From: Leishmania donovani
Lineage: Eukaryota; Euglenozoa; Kinetoplastea; Trypanosomatida; Trypanosomatidae
DNA: 64,000 nt
Assembly: GCF_000227135.1 (NCBI RefSeq)
Contig: NC_018258.1
Coordinates: 1,172,732 to 1,236,731, forward strand
Direction of reading: 5' to 3'
Both the position numbers and the translations under genes were made by a program. The notes under the pieces are model-generated. The model was not told the origin of the DNA. It saw nothing but the letters and a program-made list of their open reading frames with translations, and made no database searches. This document shows, one piece after another, positions 31,551 to 42,173 of this stretch. Within the stretch, counting starts at the first letter, position 1. Each line of letters begins with the position of its first letter.

Positions 31551-32906
31551 TCACATGTAGTGGCTCAAAATCTCATCATGCGCAGTCGGCGAAGCGCAGG
31601 CGCTGGCGCACCCGGCTGTGCCGACAGCCACTGAGTCGATCTGAATGGTGGTGTGGCCAATGCCAAAGTGCTCCTTGCAGATGTGCTGCGCCTTTTGCAG
31701 CGCCTCGGCGGCATTGTCCGCCACCAGGTGCACCGAGAGGGAGACGTACTCGGCAGATAGGGACCATACGTGCAGGTCGTGCACACTGGCGACACCGTCG
31801 ATCTGCTGGAGCGCCGTCTCCAGTGCATAGTAGTCGACGCTTGCCGGCGTGCTCTCCATCAGAATACTAAGCAGGTCCATCAGCAGCGCCTTGGTCATGC
31901 TCAGCGTGATGAGAGCGAACATGACGGAGCAGAACGGGTCGGCAAGGTTGAAGAGGGAGTGCTCGTACGTGTGATTGCCGTAGTAGGCTAAGTTGCTGAA
32001 GTAGATGAAACTACCAGCGAAAATGACACCGATGGATTGGACGCAGTCGCCCATGGCATGCAGGATAGCGGCGTGCACGGCAAAACCCTTGTGGCTGCCA
32101 ATGCCGCCACCGCTTTCCGCTAGATATCCGTGACCGTGTCCATGGTCGTGCCCGTGATCGTGACGGTCGTCGTGTGCGTGGTTGTGTCCGTGGCCGCCCT
32201 CGTGAAGGTCTCTATGACTGTGATCATGGTCGTGCATCTCACTCTCGCCGTGGCTGTGCCCGTGCGAGGAGCCGAAGTGGCTGTGGCCGTGAGAGCCGCC
32301 AAAGTAGAGGATGGAGGCACACACAACGTTCACCAGCATGCCAAGCACACCAACTAAAATCATGAGACGCGAGTCCACTGCTTGACACTCGCGAGCCTTC
32401 ACTGCGCCAGCGGAAGCTTGCGCCGGTACGCGACTGCACATGTACATGTCGTAGGTGCGGTACCCTGCCTCAATGACAATCCAGGTCACCAACGCCCAGA
32501 TCGAAAAGACAGAGATGAGGGTGCCAATCACCTCAGCCCGGTGCCAGCCGTAGCTGTAGCGGCCGCACGCCGCACGCCCAGCTGCGACAAGGGCACCAAT
32601 ACTCAGCGCATAGGACCCGACATCGGTCAACAAGTGGATGGCGTCCGTGAGTAGGGCCAGCGAGTGGGCAATCACACCGCTGGCAAACTCGACGATCATA
32701 AAGACAAAGCAGAAAATGAGGGCGCCCAGGAGAACCTTCTTCTCCGACTCGCGGCGGGCATTGACGACGGACAGCGCCTCATCGATCGTGCGCTCTTCGG
32801 CAACCGTGACGTGCACCGTATTAGACGCAGTGTGGTAGTTGGTCGCCGCCGGACCGGCAGGGGCCACCGTCAACCCCGTCGTCTCTCTCGGTTGCTCAGG
32901 TGACAT
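31551..32906 (-). CDS. Cation diffusion facilitator, ZnT/SLC30-type zinc transporter
   Basis: A 451-aa protein. These proton-coupled antiporters move Zn2+ (sometimes other divalent metals) out of the cytosol into organelles or out of the cell. Six membrane segments are visible at about 57-80, 83-108, 124-147, 180-203, 275-300 and 322-345. The metal-site pairs of the family are present: HLLTD (His91, Asp95) in segment 2 and HAMGD (His283, Asp287) in segment 5. The loop between segments 4 and 5 (205-260) is exceptionally His/Asp-rich with HGHSH and HDHGHDHGHGHG blocks. The C-terminus has the cytosolic CDF domain with VASVHDLHVWSL at 372-383. The HxxxD pairs favour zinc over manganese. The start is the ATG at 32904-32906; the open frame upstream is longer but not protein-like. 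Confidence 0.92.
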   Translation of the reverse strand: MSPEQPRETTGLTVAPAGPAATNYHTASNTVHVTVAEERTIDEALSVVNARRESEKKVLLGALIFCFVFMIVEFASGVIAHSLALLTDAIHLLTDVGSYALSIGALVAAGRAACGRYSYGWHRAEVIGTLISVFSIWALVTWIVIEAGYRTYDMYMCSRVPAQASAGAVKARECQAVDSRLMILVGVLGMLVNVVCASILYFGGSHGHSHFGSSHGHSHGESEMHDHDHSHRDLHEGGHGHNHAHDDRHDHGHDHGHGHGYLAESGGGIGSHKGFAVHAAILHAMGDCVQSIGVIFAGSFIYFSNLAYYGNHTYEHSLFNLADPFCSVMFALITLSMTKALLMDLLSILMESTPASVDYYALETALQQIDGVASVHDLHVWSLSAEYVSLSVHLVADNAAEALQKAQHICKEHFGIGHTTIQIDSVAVGTAGCASACASPTAHDEILSHYM

Positions 32907-33522
32907 CGTCACAGGACCCAATAGCAAGTGTATATATGTAGAGATACAGATAGATTTCGAAGTGTTCACAGCGGCAGAGGTACCTGTCAGTGGATCAAGC
33001 AGCTCAGAACTCGTTGGGGAGTGACGCGGCGACAGCAACTCATCAATCCTACGAAGACAGCGATGCAGCACACAGAGAAGGAGGGCGAGGGAGAGAGGGA
33101 GGCGGCGGCGGCGGAGACAGGAAGGGAGCTGAATACCTCGGTGAAGGGCACCAGAAATGCGGAGATGCCAAAGCAAATCTTCTGGGGAGAAGCAACGGCC
33201 GAAGAGGGGGATGAGGCGCGGTGAGAAGAGTCGAAAACGGCAACAAAGAGAAGCCCACGAAACCAATCGAAAGACACGCGCACAGGAAGACCAGAGCCGT
33301 AACGCACGAAAAAAAAGAATGTGCAGCCGAGTTGTGCAGTTCTCTTGTGTGTATGTGCAGGAGTGAGTGTATTGCTCAAATGCACCGATGACACGCGAAA
33401 GAAGCGAAGGAGAAACAGCTGCATGTGAGTAGAGAGAGTCAGAGTACGGAGTCCTTCGGTCCTGCCAGCAGCACCGTGTATGATCGGCACTCGAATTCCA
33501 GCGGCAAACCTCCAACACGTGA
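32907..33522. other. Intergenic, no supported gene
   Basis: 5' flank of the zinc transporter. CT-rich sense-strand tracts at 33040-33260 would serve as splice acceptor signals. No separate gene seen. Confidence 0.5.
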
Positions 33523-34138
33523 GGTTTGTCGATTTGTTTTTGCCTCAACGCATCGAGGGGCTCGCGTAAAGGGGCATACCTCAGTGCGCGGCATACATGG
33601 CGTCGTGTACCCGCATCCTCTTAGAAGAAGCCCAGCAACCTCCATATCCCTGTCCATGCCGAGCCACTTCTGGTTACGAGATTTTCCCGGACCCACGTCG
33701 TGCGGAGGGGAGCCAGAGCGATGTATCGCTGCTGATGTTGGCGTTCAGGTCCTGGCTGACGTGGCGTCGGCGGGGCCGGCGACCGTGCACGCGTTTCTCT
33801 CACTTATATGATGCGCGAAGTGTCAGGGGAACTCGAGTGTACCCCACGCCCCGCCCTCGCGCTGCGTGCTGGTGTGCGGAGCCGGCGTGTCACCCCGAGG
33901 AGGGGGATGCGCCAGGGGTGGCGGCCGGCACAGTGGGAGCGGCTCTGAGGCGCACGGAGAGGTAGAGTATGCGGCAGGGACCGTTCGATGAGATAACGGA
34001 GCCGGCGCATCTGCTGTAGCGCGCGTCTACCGCTGCCATCGCACCACGCAGATGGGGGGCTGTGGGGCTTGGTGACAGGTCAGACGGGTATAGTGGCGTT
34101 TTGGGCTCAAGTTGTGCGACAGGGAAATGGGCACACTG
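33523..34138 (-). repeat. SIDER-type degenerate retroposon, copy 3 (sense orientation)
   Basis: Minus orientation: the start CAGTGTGCCCATTTCCC lies at 34138, after a T-run, and an A-rich tail sits at about 33523-33545. Positions 33718-34138 are nearly identical to copy 2; the remainder has diverged but keeps the terminal ATGCCGCGCACTGAGG motif near 33590. It lies about 0.77 kb downstream of the 1226-aa gene's stop codon, in the sense direction, so it is likely in that mRNA's 3' UTR. SIDER elements in 3' UTRs are known in Leishmania to lower mRNA stability or translation. Confidence 0.75.
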
Positions 34139-34908
34139 AAAAAAAAACGTTTAGAAAACATCGAATAACCTGCACGAGTAATCGTCCGTGAAACATGGAG
34201 AAGCACGCAATAGGTTTGAGGAAAAGGCGAGTGACGAAGACATGTGCGCGCATAATGCGCCACTGTCGTATAAAACAGAACGCAGGACTTTACGGGCGTG
34301 CTTTATCACGCTCTGGCTCGGAAAGAAGGGAGCTCGTTAGTTCCTGGAATAGACACCGCGCCATCATTCGTGCGCAGCGGCAGTGGCACACAACGAAAAA
34401 AAAACTTTAAAAACAAGCGCAAGCACACCAAGAGAAAGCGACGGAATCACAATGTCGCAAACCATGATCTCTGCTGCGTGCGCGGCCAGCGCAGAGGGAA
34501 TAAAATTCACAAAGGAAGACAAGGAGCTTCAGGCACAGCGCAGGCACGGCAGAAAGAGAGCATCAAGCGCACCTCAACCTCCCCTAGCTGCACGCAAAGT
34601 ACTTGGCACGTTGAATGGACATCGCGAACGAAAAGAATGCGGAAGCACATCCGGTGTGTGTGTGTGTGCGTATGTGGTTGGACGTTGAAGGGAAGGGTTA
34701 GAATGCACCCTTTACCGCCTTTTACAGCATATCTGAACTGAACACAAAAGGGGTGTGACACAAACTCGCGGACCACAGCGGCATTCGCCAACGGGGCGCG
34801 CTTCGAGCTCTTGCTGGAGAGAGAGAGCGTGGCGCGTACTTCATCATCTGCGATCGAAACAGACGTGCGTGCCTGTGTGCTGCCAGACGACGCGCAAACA
34901 CTCCGCCG
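34139..34908. other. 3' flank of the 1226-aa gene
   Basis: Between the gene and the SIDER copy. GT microsatellite near 34654-34670, A-runs at 34138-34147 and 34396-34404. No gene seen. Confidence 0.5.
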
Positions 34909-37900
34909 CTACAGCTCCTTCATGGAAACACAGCGCACAATGCTACTGCGCCGCTTCTTGGGTGCCATTGGAATGTACATGTCCTCTGCGCCCCCAAGGC
35001 TGCTGCCCTTGGCACCCCCATCCTCGTTCTTCTGCTTCGCTTTAGCTGATCCTGAACCGCAGCGAGTCGGGTAGAGACCGTGCGGCTGGAAAGCCTGTGA
35101 AGACGCGCTGTAGCCTTGCGACACCGTCTCCTTGCATGCCAACAGCGGCATGGTGCGGGTGGCCCGCTCAAACGAAAAGTCCATGTCGTGCCCCGCATCC
35201 TTTAACACTATGCCGGGATCGTCGCGACCCCAGCGAAGCGTCGGGCCGGCAAAGGCGCTTGTTCGAGATCCGTCCGGTGCCCTGTGTGGCGGCGACAACC
35301 GCCGCCGCGAATCCCGTGCCTGTCGGGCACTGGACGACCTCGATGAGGCAAGTGGCGGCTGATTGGCTGGGGGATGCGCCCCCTCCGATCGCCGCGCGTC
35401 AGGATCCGCAACGCTAATGTCTCCTGCAGTCAGCTTCACACAGAGAATCGGAGTTGTGCTGTGCTGCTGCGCCATCCACGAGGAAGCGCCCGCGTACACA
35501 TCGGAGGAATTGTCGGCCAGAGGAAATCCGGACACCCCGGTCGAAGCGCGTAAGAGTAGTTGCCTCAAGCGTGCGCGGTGTGCCTTGCTGCTCTCGCCGC
35601 ACATCAGCTCCGTGAAGGTGCACCGCTCCACCGGCCGTGGGCAGACCGTTTCGAAAATGTCGAGCAGCGCTTTGTGGCGGCACAGAAGCCGCTCCTTCTC
35701 TTCGGCCTCCACGAGGCTCACGCAGTGGTCGGCCACGGCGACGGATTCGCGCGGGGCCTGGTCACTAGCCCAGGCTGTTGCTCTCTGTGCGCTCACTGAC
35801 GGAGACGACGTCGATCGCGCAGAGCCACGCTGCGCCACTGGCTCGGCTTCTGGTGGGCGCAGCGAGGCGCTAGCACTTGCGAGTTGCACGTGGTGAGGTA
35901 CATCTGGAAGCAAGATAAACATGAGAACAAATGTGGGTGTATCGAAGCACTCACTGGGCTTGAGCCGGAATCGAAGGAAGGGGTGCGTCGGGAACGAGTC
36001 CATCGCGGCGGAGTGGGTGATCAGGACGATCTCGTCGAAGCTGAAGTGGAACCAGGCGTGTCCAAATGAGTTCATGAACAGCAGGTGGGACTCTGACAGA
36101 CATAGAAAGACGTCCTTGAAGGTGGTGATGTGTTCATCCGTGCGCTCGCACGGGGCACTGGCGACAGAGGGGAGAACGAGCTTCACGTCATCGCAGCTCG
36201 ACCTGGTCGTAGAAGCGGACGGCAGCGACTTCGGAGCGGCCACCGGGACCAGTGGTGTTGGGCACCGCTCGGAGACACCTTCGGGACTCGGCGAAGCCTG
36301 ACGCTGTCGCGGCTGCATCGTGGATGGCGCTACCTCCAGCGCAGCGCCGATTGGGCTGAGCGGTCGGCACACAAGGTCATTTAGGCGCTGCTTTGAAGCC
36401 TCTTTTGATGCTTCCAGCTCCGCACAGCGGGAGTTGCGGCTGCCATACTCGCTGCGGTCAGGCGAGCTCGGTGTTGGAAGACGCTCCACAATGAGGAAGC
36501 CGCGCTGGCACGTGTAGAGCACCGACGGCGCGAGCCGAAGAAACGAGTGCCACAGAAACAGCGGTACGGTGGCATAGCTGATGCCGTAGCGAGGGTCCAC
36601 TTTCCGCCGCAGGTAGTCTTGCCAACCATGGCTACGAACGGTAGTCCGAACTGGAGTCGATAGAGCGCTAAACTCCGCGTAGCGCTTGCTGTTATCGTGT
36701 TGCCCACCATCGATCCCCTCCGATGCCGCTGGCTGGCTATCCCTCAGCAGATCATCCAAGACGATATTGGTGGAGAGCGAACTGCCCCTTGGACCCAAGG
36801 CCTTTGAATGGCGGGAGTGCTCATTGTAGGTCGTGGTGGACGGGGAGCCGGGAGAATTCGTGGTGCTGTCTCTCAGATACACCTCATACTCGCTACTGAC
36901 CGAATTCTCTTTGTCACATTCGGTCAGTCGTGAGGTGGCCAGCTGCCTACCACCACTGTCGCGTCCGCCTGCCTCCGCCCATCTCTTGGCGGCTGCGCTC
37001 TTCTCTTGCATCTGCTTTACGTACGTCTGCATTTCGATGTAGCAGCTCAGGAACTCACGCATGTCGGTCTCGGTTAGGAAGCGCAGGCAACACGTCTGGG
37101 CCTGGTTGAGCTTGAAGGGCAGCTCCGGCACCTTTCGCGGGCACACATGAGCAGTGGGCGCGAAGACAGGTGACCGGGTTACATGGTTGCATTTCCAGGG
37201 GGTTGGCAGGTGTCCGTGTGGCGGGTGCAGCGGCGTCACTGCGCCCCGGTCATCGTCGCTGATCACCTCGGAGTGGGGCGAGGGGGCCCTCGCGCTCTGC
37301 GGCCGCCGCGCATTCTGCTTCGGTGGCACGATAGAGCTCAGCAACGTGCCATGCAGCTGACGGTGGCCAAATCTCCTACTCGCCTTGTCTAGCAGCCCAT
37401 GTCCCTCGTCGTCGCTGGAGGAGCAGTTAGCGACGCCGGCCGTCTCCGGGACACCGAAGAACGTGACACCAAGCAGCTCCTCGTACTCGAGGATAACGCT
37501 TGCGGTGAAAAGGCGTAAGCTCGCGGCGTGCGTTTGCGGAGGGGTCAAGCTGCCAAAGCTGGAGCTGCTGAGGTGCGTGATAGGAAGCGTCTGAGATGCA
37601 GGTGCCTTGTCGACGAGCGGCGTGAGCAGCCGACTTCCCTTTCCGCGCGGGGCGTGCGATGTGCACGTGCACGGAGAGTGGTGCCCCCTCGTCGCATCGC
37701 CTTCGCCAGGGCAGGAACTCGATTGCCAACAGCCCGTGCCTTTGCTCGACGCCGTGAGCAGCGGTGAAGGCAGGGTGCGCGTGCTTGAGCGCAGCGGCTC
37801 CGCCACATCTAGGTACTGTCCGTAGGTGGCTGTTGTACTTTTTGCACGTCTGCTGGACGCTCGACGTGCAGATAAGTTGCTGTCCCGTGGGCGAGCGGAC

Positions 37901-38589
37901 GTTACAGAAAGGTCGCAGCCGGGAGGACAGCAGAAGTTCGACGACAGCGCAGACGGTGCCCCTGACAAATCCCAGCTGGCGAGACTCATGAACGGCGCAC
38001 GCGGGGTGGAGTGGGACGAGTAGGTAGCCGCGTCCCGGTCTACACGATTGAGATGCAGGCTCGAGCGCAGCTCCGCCGATAGTGGCAACTGTGCGGCAAG
38101 GGGCGAGATCTCTGTCAATGCAATGGTGTAGTGCTGCTTTAGGTGCGGGTGAGCACAACTGGCCGACGACGTCGATGGCGCTCCCGCATGCTCGTGCTTC
38201 TTGTCGACTGATGTCACGGGGCTGTGGCGCCGATGCAGTGAGCTCCTACTGGGCGGGAGCGACAATAGGAGCCACCGGCTCTGCTTCGAGGAGCGTTGTG
38301 ATGGCGCGAAGGATGAGTGTTTCGCTCTGGCGCCACCATCCTGAGTAGCCGGCGCAGATGCAGGATGCTCCGGCAAATTCGCTTCACGGGGTCGGTGCGT
38401 GAGGTGCAGATACACCTGGCCAAGTTTGAGTTTGAGTCGAGCGCTGAGCTCAACGGGCTCGTCTCGGTTGCCATCGCCGGTGCCACTGAGGTCAGAGGTC
38501 GGCGTACTCACAACATGTGGCCAAAATAGGACGTGGTACCTGCGTGATGCGCGCGGCGGCCCAGCATCCGCCGCGGAGGTCGCTTGCAT
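34909..38589 (-). CDS. Unrecognised 1226-aa protein with PH-like segments
   Basis: Long Ser/Pro/Arg-rich disordered stretches separate short ordered blocks. N-terminal blocks: RRYHVLFWPHV (16-26), a beta-like stretch ARLKLKLGQVYLHLTHR (50-66), SLRLFTASVILEYEELLGV (357-375) and a helix LRFLTETDMREFLSCYIEMQ (502-521). Their order, strands then a terminal amphipathic helix, resembles one PH domain split by large insertions. A second set lies at 660-705 (DPRYGISYATVPLFLWHSFL) and 822-895 (TFKDVFLCLSESHLLFMNSF followed by a region with FDEIVLI and FVLMFILLPD), with a possible closing helix at 965-983. The C-terminus is basic with KKRRSSIVR. The PH reading is inference. The first ATG is used; a CT-rich tract with AG lies 5 nt upstream. 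A membrane- or cytoskeleton-associated scaffold is conceivable. Confidence 0.8.
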   Translation of the reverse strand: MQATSAADAGPPRASRRYHVLFWPHVVSTPTSDLSGTGDGNRDEPVELSARLKLKLGQVYLHLTHRPREANLPEHPASAPATQDGGARAKHSSFAPSQRSSKQSRWLLLSLPPSRSSLHRRHSPVTSVDKKHEHAGAPSTSSASCAHPHLKQHYTIALTEISPLAAQLPLSAELRSSLHLNRVDRDAATYSSHSTPRAPFMSLASWDLSGAPSALSSNFCCPPGCDLSVTSARPRDSNLSARRASSRRAKSTTATYGQYLDVAEPLRSSTRTLPSPLLTASSKGTGCWQSSSCPGEGDATRGHHSPCTCTSHAPRGKGSRLLTPLVDKAPASQTLPITHLSSSSFGSLTPPQTHAASLRLFTASVILEYEELLGVTFFGVPETAGVANCSSSDDEGHGLLDKASRRFGHRQLHGTLLSSIVPPKQNARRPQSARAPSPHSEVISDDDRGAVTPLHPPHGHLPTPWKCNHVTRSPVFAPTAHVCPRKVPELPFKLNQAQTCCLRFLTETDMREFLSCYIEMQTYVKQMQEKSAAAKRWAEAGGRDSGGRQLATSRLTECDKENSVSSEYEVYLRDSTTNSPGSPSTTTYNEHSRHSKALGPRGSSLSTNIVLDDLLRDSQPAASEGIDGGQHDNSKRYAEFSALSTPVRTTVRSHGWQDYLRRKVDPRYGISYATVPLFLWHSFLRLAPSVLYTCQRGFLIVERLPTPSSPDRSEYGSRNSRCAELEASKEASKQRLNDLVCRPLSPIGAALEVAPSTMQPRQRQASPSPEGVSERCPTPLVPVAAPKSLPSASTTRSSCDDVKLVLPSVASAPCERTDEHITTFKDVFLCLSESHLLFMNSFGHAWFHFSFDEIVLITHSAAMDSFPTHPFLRFRLKPSECFDTPTFVLMFILLPDVPHHVQLASASASLRPPEAEPVAQRGSARSTSSPSVSAQRATAWASDQAPRESVAVADHCVSLVEAEEKERLLCRHKALLDIFETVCPRPVERCTFTELMCGESSKAHRARLRQLLLRASTGVSGFPLADNSSDVYAGASSWMAQQHSTTPILCVKLTAGDISVADPDARRSEGAHPPANQPPLASSRSSSARQARDSRRRLSPPHRAPDGSRTSAFAGPTLRWGRDDPGIVLKDAGHDMDFSFERATRTMPLLACKETVSQGYSASSQAFQPHGLYPTRCGSGSAKAKQKNEDGGAKGSSLGGAEDMYIPMAPKKRRSSIVRCVSMKEL

Positions 38590-41500
38590 TCACTAGAAAA
38601 CGAGAAGTAGATGCGGCGAAACACAGAGGGAGAACGTCGGCTGGTTTTCTGTAGCTTAGACAGCACTCGCACGCTGTGCCTCCGTTGATCTGCTGACCCT
38701 GCCGCAACGGGAAAGTCGAGACGAGTCAGGCAAGAGGGGGGAGGGGGAACAGGGCAGGGGCAGGGCGAGGTGGGGGAGGATCACTCAGGAAAGTGCCGGC
38801 GTCAATGACTTAGTGTGAGAGCGTCCGAAGGAAAGAAGCAAGATCCAGGCACAAACGCCACCACACAAGGACGACGAGATAGCAGCAAACAAAGAAAAAC
38901 GAAGTGAAAACAGCGTGATGTGTGTCGGAGAATGTGCAGCAGCAGGAGAGGCCATCAAAAGACGTAGATGTGGTCCTCGTCGGCGCCTTCAACACGCCAG
39001 CACAACGGCGAGAAGTAGAGCGATACTCAAGCAAACGCGATGGTACGGCCACCGAAAACCCGCCAAAATCGATGATGAAAAAAAAAAAACAAAAAAAAAG
39101 AGGAAGAAGAGAGAAGTGCGTGTGAATGCGAGAGGGTGGCGTTGAGCGCACCGGAGGGGATGCTTGTGTGCCACTCATGCACGGAAAGCACAGACAACGA
39201 TGGCGGCTCAGCGCCATACAGAACAGAAAACGAGGTACCCCGGCACACACAGGGAAAAATAGACTCGACCGAATTTTTCAGCGCAGAACGTCCAAAAGGT
39301 AGCTGTTCGGTTTCGTTATCTGTGAAAAGTGACACCACAAAAAGAAGAGCTGTCTGCCAGTAGAGACAGGAGTGCTCACAGGCCTCTGCGCACGCTGTGC
39401 GACACGCACACGCGTTGGAGACAATGCGAAGAGAGATCGGAAACGATATGAGACATTCGCGACGGATTTGGATGCAAGGCGGAAAAAAAAATGGAAAGGA
39501 TGCGACGGAAGAGTGGCTACTCGAGAAAGACATCGTTGCCTCGTTCAGAGCGTGGTGCGTTCCTGCTACCAGTTTCCTGCGCATCACCAACGCCGGTGAG
39601 CGCAGATTCATTTCTGCCTCCGCAACAACAAAAAGCGATCGTCGGCGCGGGGGAAAGCGGAGAGTTGCGAACGCAGCAACAGCAGATGCGCCGATGCATA
39701 CTAACGTCACATCCACACGGAGAGACACCGTCGCCGGTGTGGCGCGAAGCGCAAAAAATTGCACGCGACGTCGCACTGAGGATGCAGATAGGACGCGGCA
39801 TTACTCCCCGTGATGCCGACGATGCTGTACATACACGCGGCGACGTGGATGAATGTTTTCTTTTCTCGCGTTCTCTCTCTATATATATGCGTATGTATAT
39901 GTATATATATATATATGTACAGAAGTGGGGAGTTTACGGCTCCCCTTTCGTCGATTCCTTTTCCTTTCCGCCAAAGCCAGGTTGCCGCTCCATACACAGA
40001 GAGAGAACTCAACGCACAGCCAGCAGGAACGCAGATGGAACAACATGACAGGGCACATACGCGGAGGGAGGGCGAGGGAAGAAAGCTGCTTCCCGCCGCA
40101 TATACGCGCACACGTGCCTCTCAGCAACGGGGTAAAGAAAGAAGCAAATAAAGCGGTGAGCAGCCATAAAGAGGCGATTCAAGGTCAGCGCGCGCATGCA
40201 CATGTACACTCAAGCAGTGAGGGGCAACCGTGCGGCGGCGTGCGGCAGCAGCACCATCCCTGCTCACCGCGCATCCGTTCTCTCACCATCCGCCCCTTCC
40301 ACGAACGCGGGGATACCAAAGTCGAATTCTGCTCACAAAAAGTGTATTCCGCCTTTGTCCGCGGCTCGGCACGCAGCCGCTCCTGAACACTCAAACATGC
40401 ACGCACCTGTTGTGCCGCCGAGCCTGGCGCCCTTCGACACGCGCACGAAGTTCTAATAGGCGCCGACGACAGCACAGACCGCTAAAGGCGCACGCCAAGT
40501 GAGTGAGAGGGAGAGAGACATGCACGCGCACGTTCAGCACTACACCAGCAGAAGCCTGCTGCACCTTCCTTCTGTCCTACTCCTCCGAACGCGTGCGTAC
40601 CTCTACGTAGAAGTCTGCCATTCGAATGAAGAGAAGCACTCTCCGGTGTTTGCGCAGTGCGCCGATGCACCGGCACAAGGACCGCGGCAGCCTCCAAACG
40701 ACGGAAGCAAACAAACCGGTAACAGAAGAGGGCGGGTGACGTGGCGGTGGGACCGGCATGGTGGCGTGAGCGATGGAGAAGTTCAGAGAGAAAGACAGGC
40801 GGAGGCAGAGACACAGGAAGGGAGAGAGGAAGAGAGAGCGCGCGATGGAGGGAGCGGGAAGGCGCGGACCACCCACGTGCGTAAACAGAGAAGCAAGGCT
40901 ATCAAAACAACCAGAGAGACACTCGGGGGGAGGGGGAACGCGCCAATGGAAAAATAAAAAAAATAGGAGACCTCAAGACATCGAGAGACCAGTCGCGAAG
41001 CGAACAAAAAAAAACGAGAAGACAAGAGATAGGGGGTGGGAAGGTGTTGAGGGGGAACATGCTCATTGGAGAGGAGGCACACAGCAACTATATAGATACA
41101 TATACCTACAGATATGTAGTACCGTTAAAGGCAACACCACCGGAGGTGGAGGAGTAGGAGGAGGGGAGGGGCGCGGCCAGCGATAGACAATAGTAAGAGA
41201 GAGAGTACAGAGCCTCTCCTCCCTGTGTGCGCTGTCCGCGTGTACGCTCTCTTTCTTTGCTCTCAATGCATGGGTCTTCGCGCATTCCTTGCTTGAATGG
41301 AAGTATCCATGCGAGCAACAATCGGAGAGAGAGAAAGTGGGCGGGTGGTGTGGTGTGTGTGTGTGTGTAGGGGGGGGGTGAGAAACGGTTCGGGAAGAGG
41401 GGAGGAGGAGGAGACGAAACAATGAAAACAGAACACACACACGCGAAAAAAAAAACGAACAAAATCAAAAAGTAAGGCAAGCGTTTTGCGCTCGTACAGG

Positions 41501-41784
41501 TCTTCCAACAATGGCCAGGTGACTGTGTGGGTTCCTGTCCACGTACTACGTTGCTTCCCGACTTATGACGGCTTGTGTGCTGACTCCTTTCACAGGCATC
41601 GCATGCGAAGGCATCCAGCGCGAGCGATTCGCGCCTCGTTGCAGCTGTGTGTCTTGCAGCCTTTCCCGCTGTGCACTGCCCGCCGTTGAGGGCAGTGGGT
41701 AAGGGTACGAAAACGTCGTCGCCAAACAACGTCCACGCGCGGCGGCACCAGTGCAAACAGAAGCAACAAAGGGTGCACATGAAG
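38590..41784. other. Intergenic, no supported gene
   Basis: Spacer with A-runs at 39079-39101, a TA-rich microsatellite at 39880-39920, and strong plus-strand purine bias. Frames are Ser/Phe/Leu-rich translations of pyrimidine tracts. Confidence 0.5.
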
Positions 41785-41885
41785 TTCATTTTCTTTTCCT
41801 TTTCGAAGGCGAACAACGTACAACCGGAAGAATGGAAGACACAAACACACGCACCGACACCGCTATCTCGCTTCGATGCGTCCTC

Positions 41886-42173
41886 ATGAAGAAAGGAGCT
41901 GCAAGAACGTCGGCGGCCAAACATCACACCTTTTCCAACGGGTTCTGCTTGCTCTTTGTTTTCTTTTCTGTTTCCTTTGGAGTCGGGCTTTACGAGTTTA
42001 TTTTCTTTGGAGAGGAGGGTTACTTGCGTGATCATGTGCCCGTGATGGAGAGCAAGTCTGGATGTGCGCCTAAAGGGCGGCTGTCTTCAGAGACCCTACA
42101 CCGTTACCAGCTGTTCTGGCTGCATCGCGTAGATGATAGGAGCCGCACAGCTGCTTCAGACGTGTTGGTATAG
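41886..42173 (+). CDS. Candidate 95-aa plus-strand single-pass membrane protein
   Basis: An ATG-initiated frame on the strand opposite to all other genes. It encodes a basic N-terminus (MKKGAARTSAAKHH), one membrane helix at about 18-41 (CLLFVFFSVSFGVGLYEFIF), then FGEEGYLRDHVPVM and a soluble tail with LHRYQLFWLHRVDD. That layout is typical of small mitochondrial inner-membrane subunits, though no family was recognised. About 80 nt upstream the plus strand has TTCATTTTCTTTTCCTTTTCG followed by AG at 41807-41808, the right polarity for trans-splicing on this strand, and more plus-strand pyrimidine tracts follow downstream (42228-42250, 42327-42350, 42440-42465). A single opposite-strand gene inside a polycistron is unusual, so chance remains possible. 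Confidence 0.3.
   Translation: MKKGAARTSAAKHHTFSNGFCLLFVFFSVSFGVGLYEFIFFGEEGYLRDHVPVMESKSGCAPKGRLSSETLHRYQLFWLHRVDDRSRTAASDVLV

Noticed and set aside
41106..42035. 309-aa minus frame opposite the plus-strand candidate
   Set aside because: It contains long low-complexity and poly-pyrimidine translations and no acceptor-associated start.
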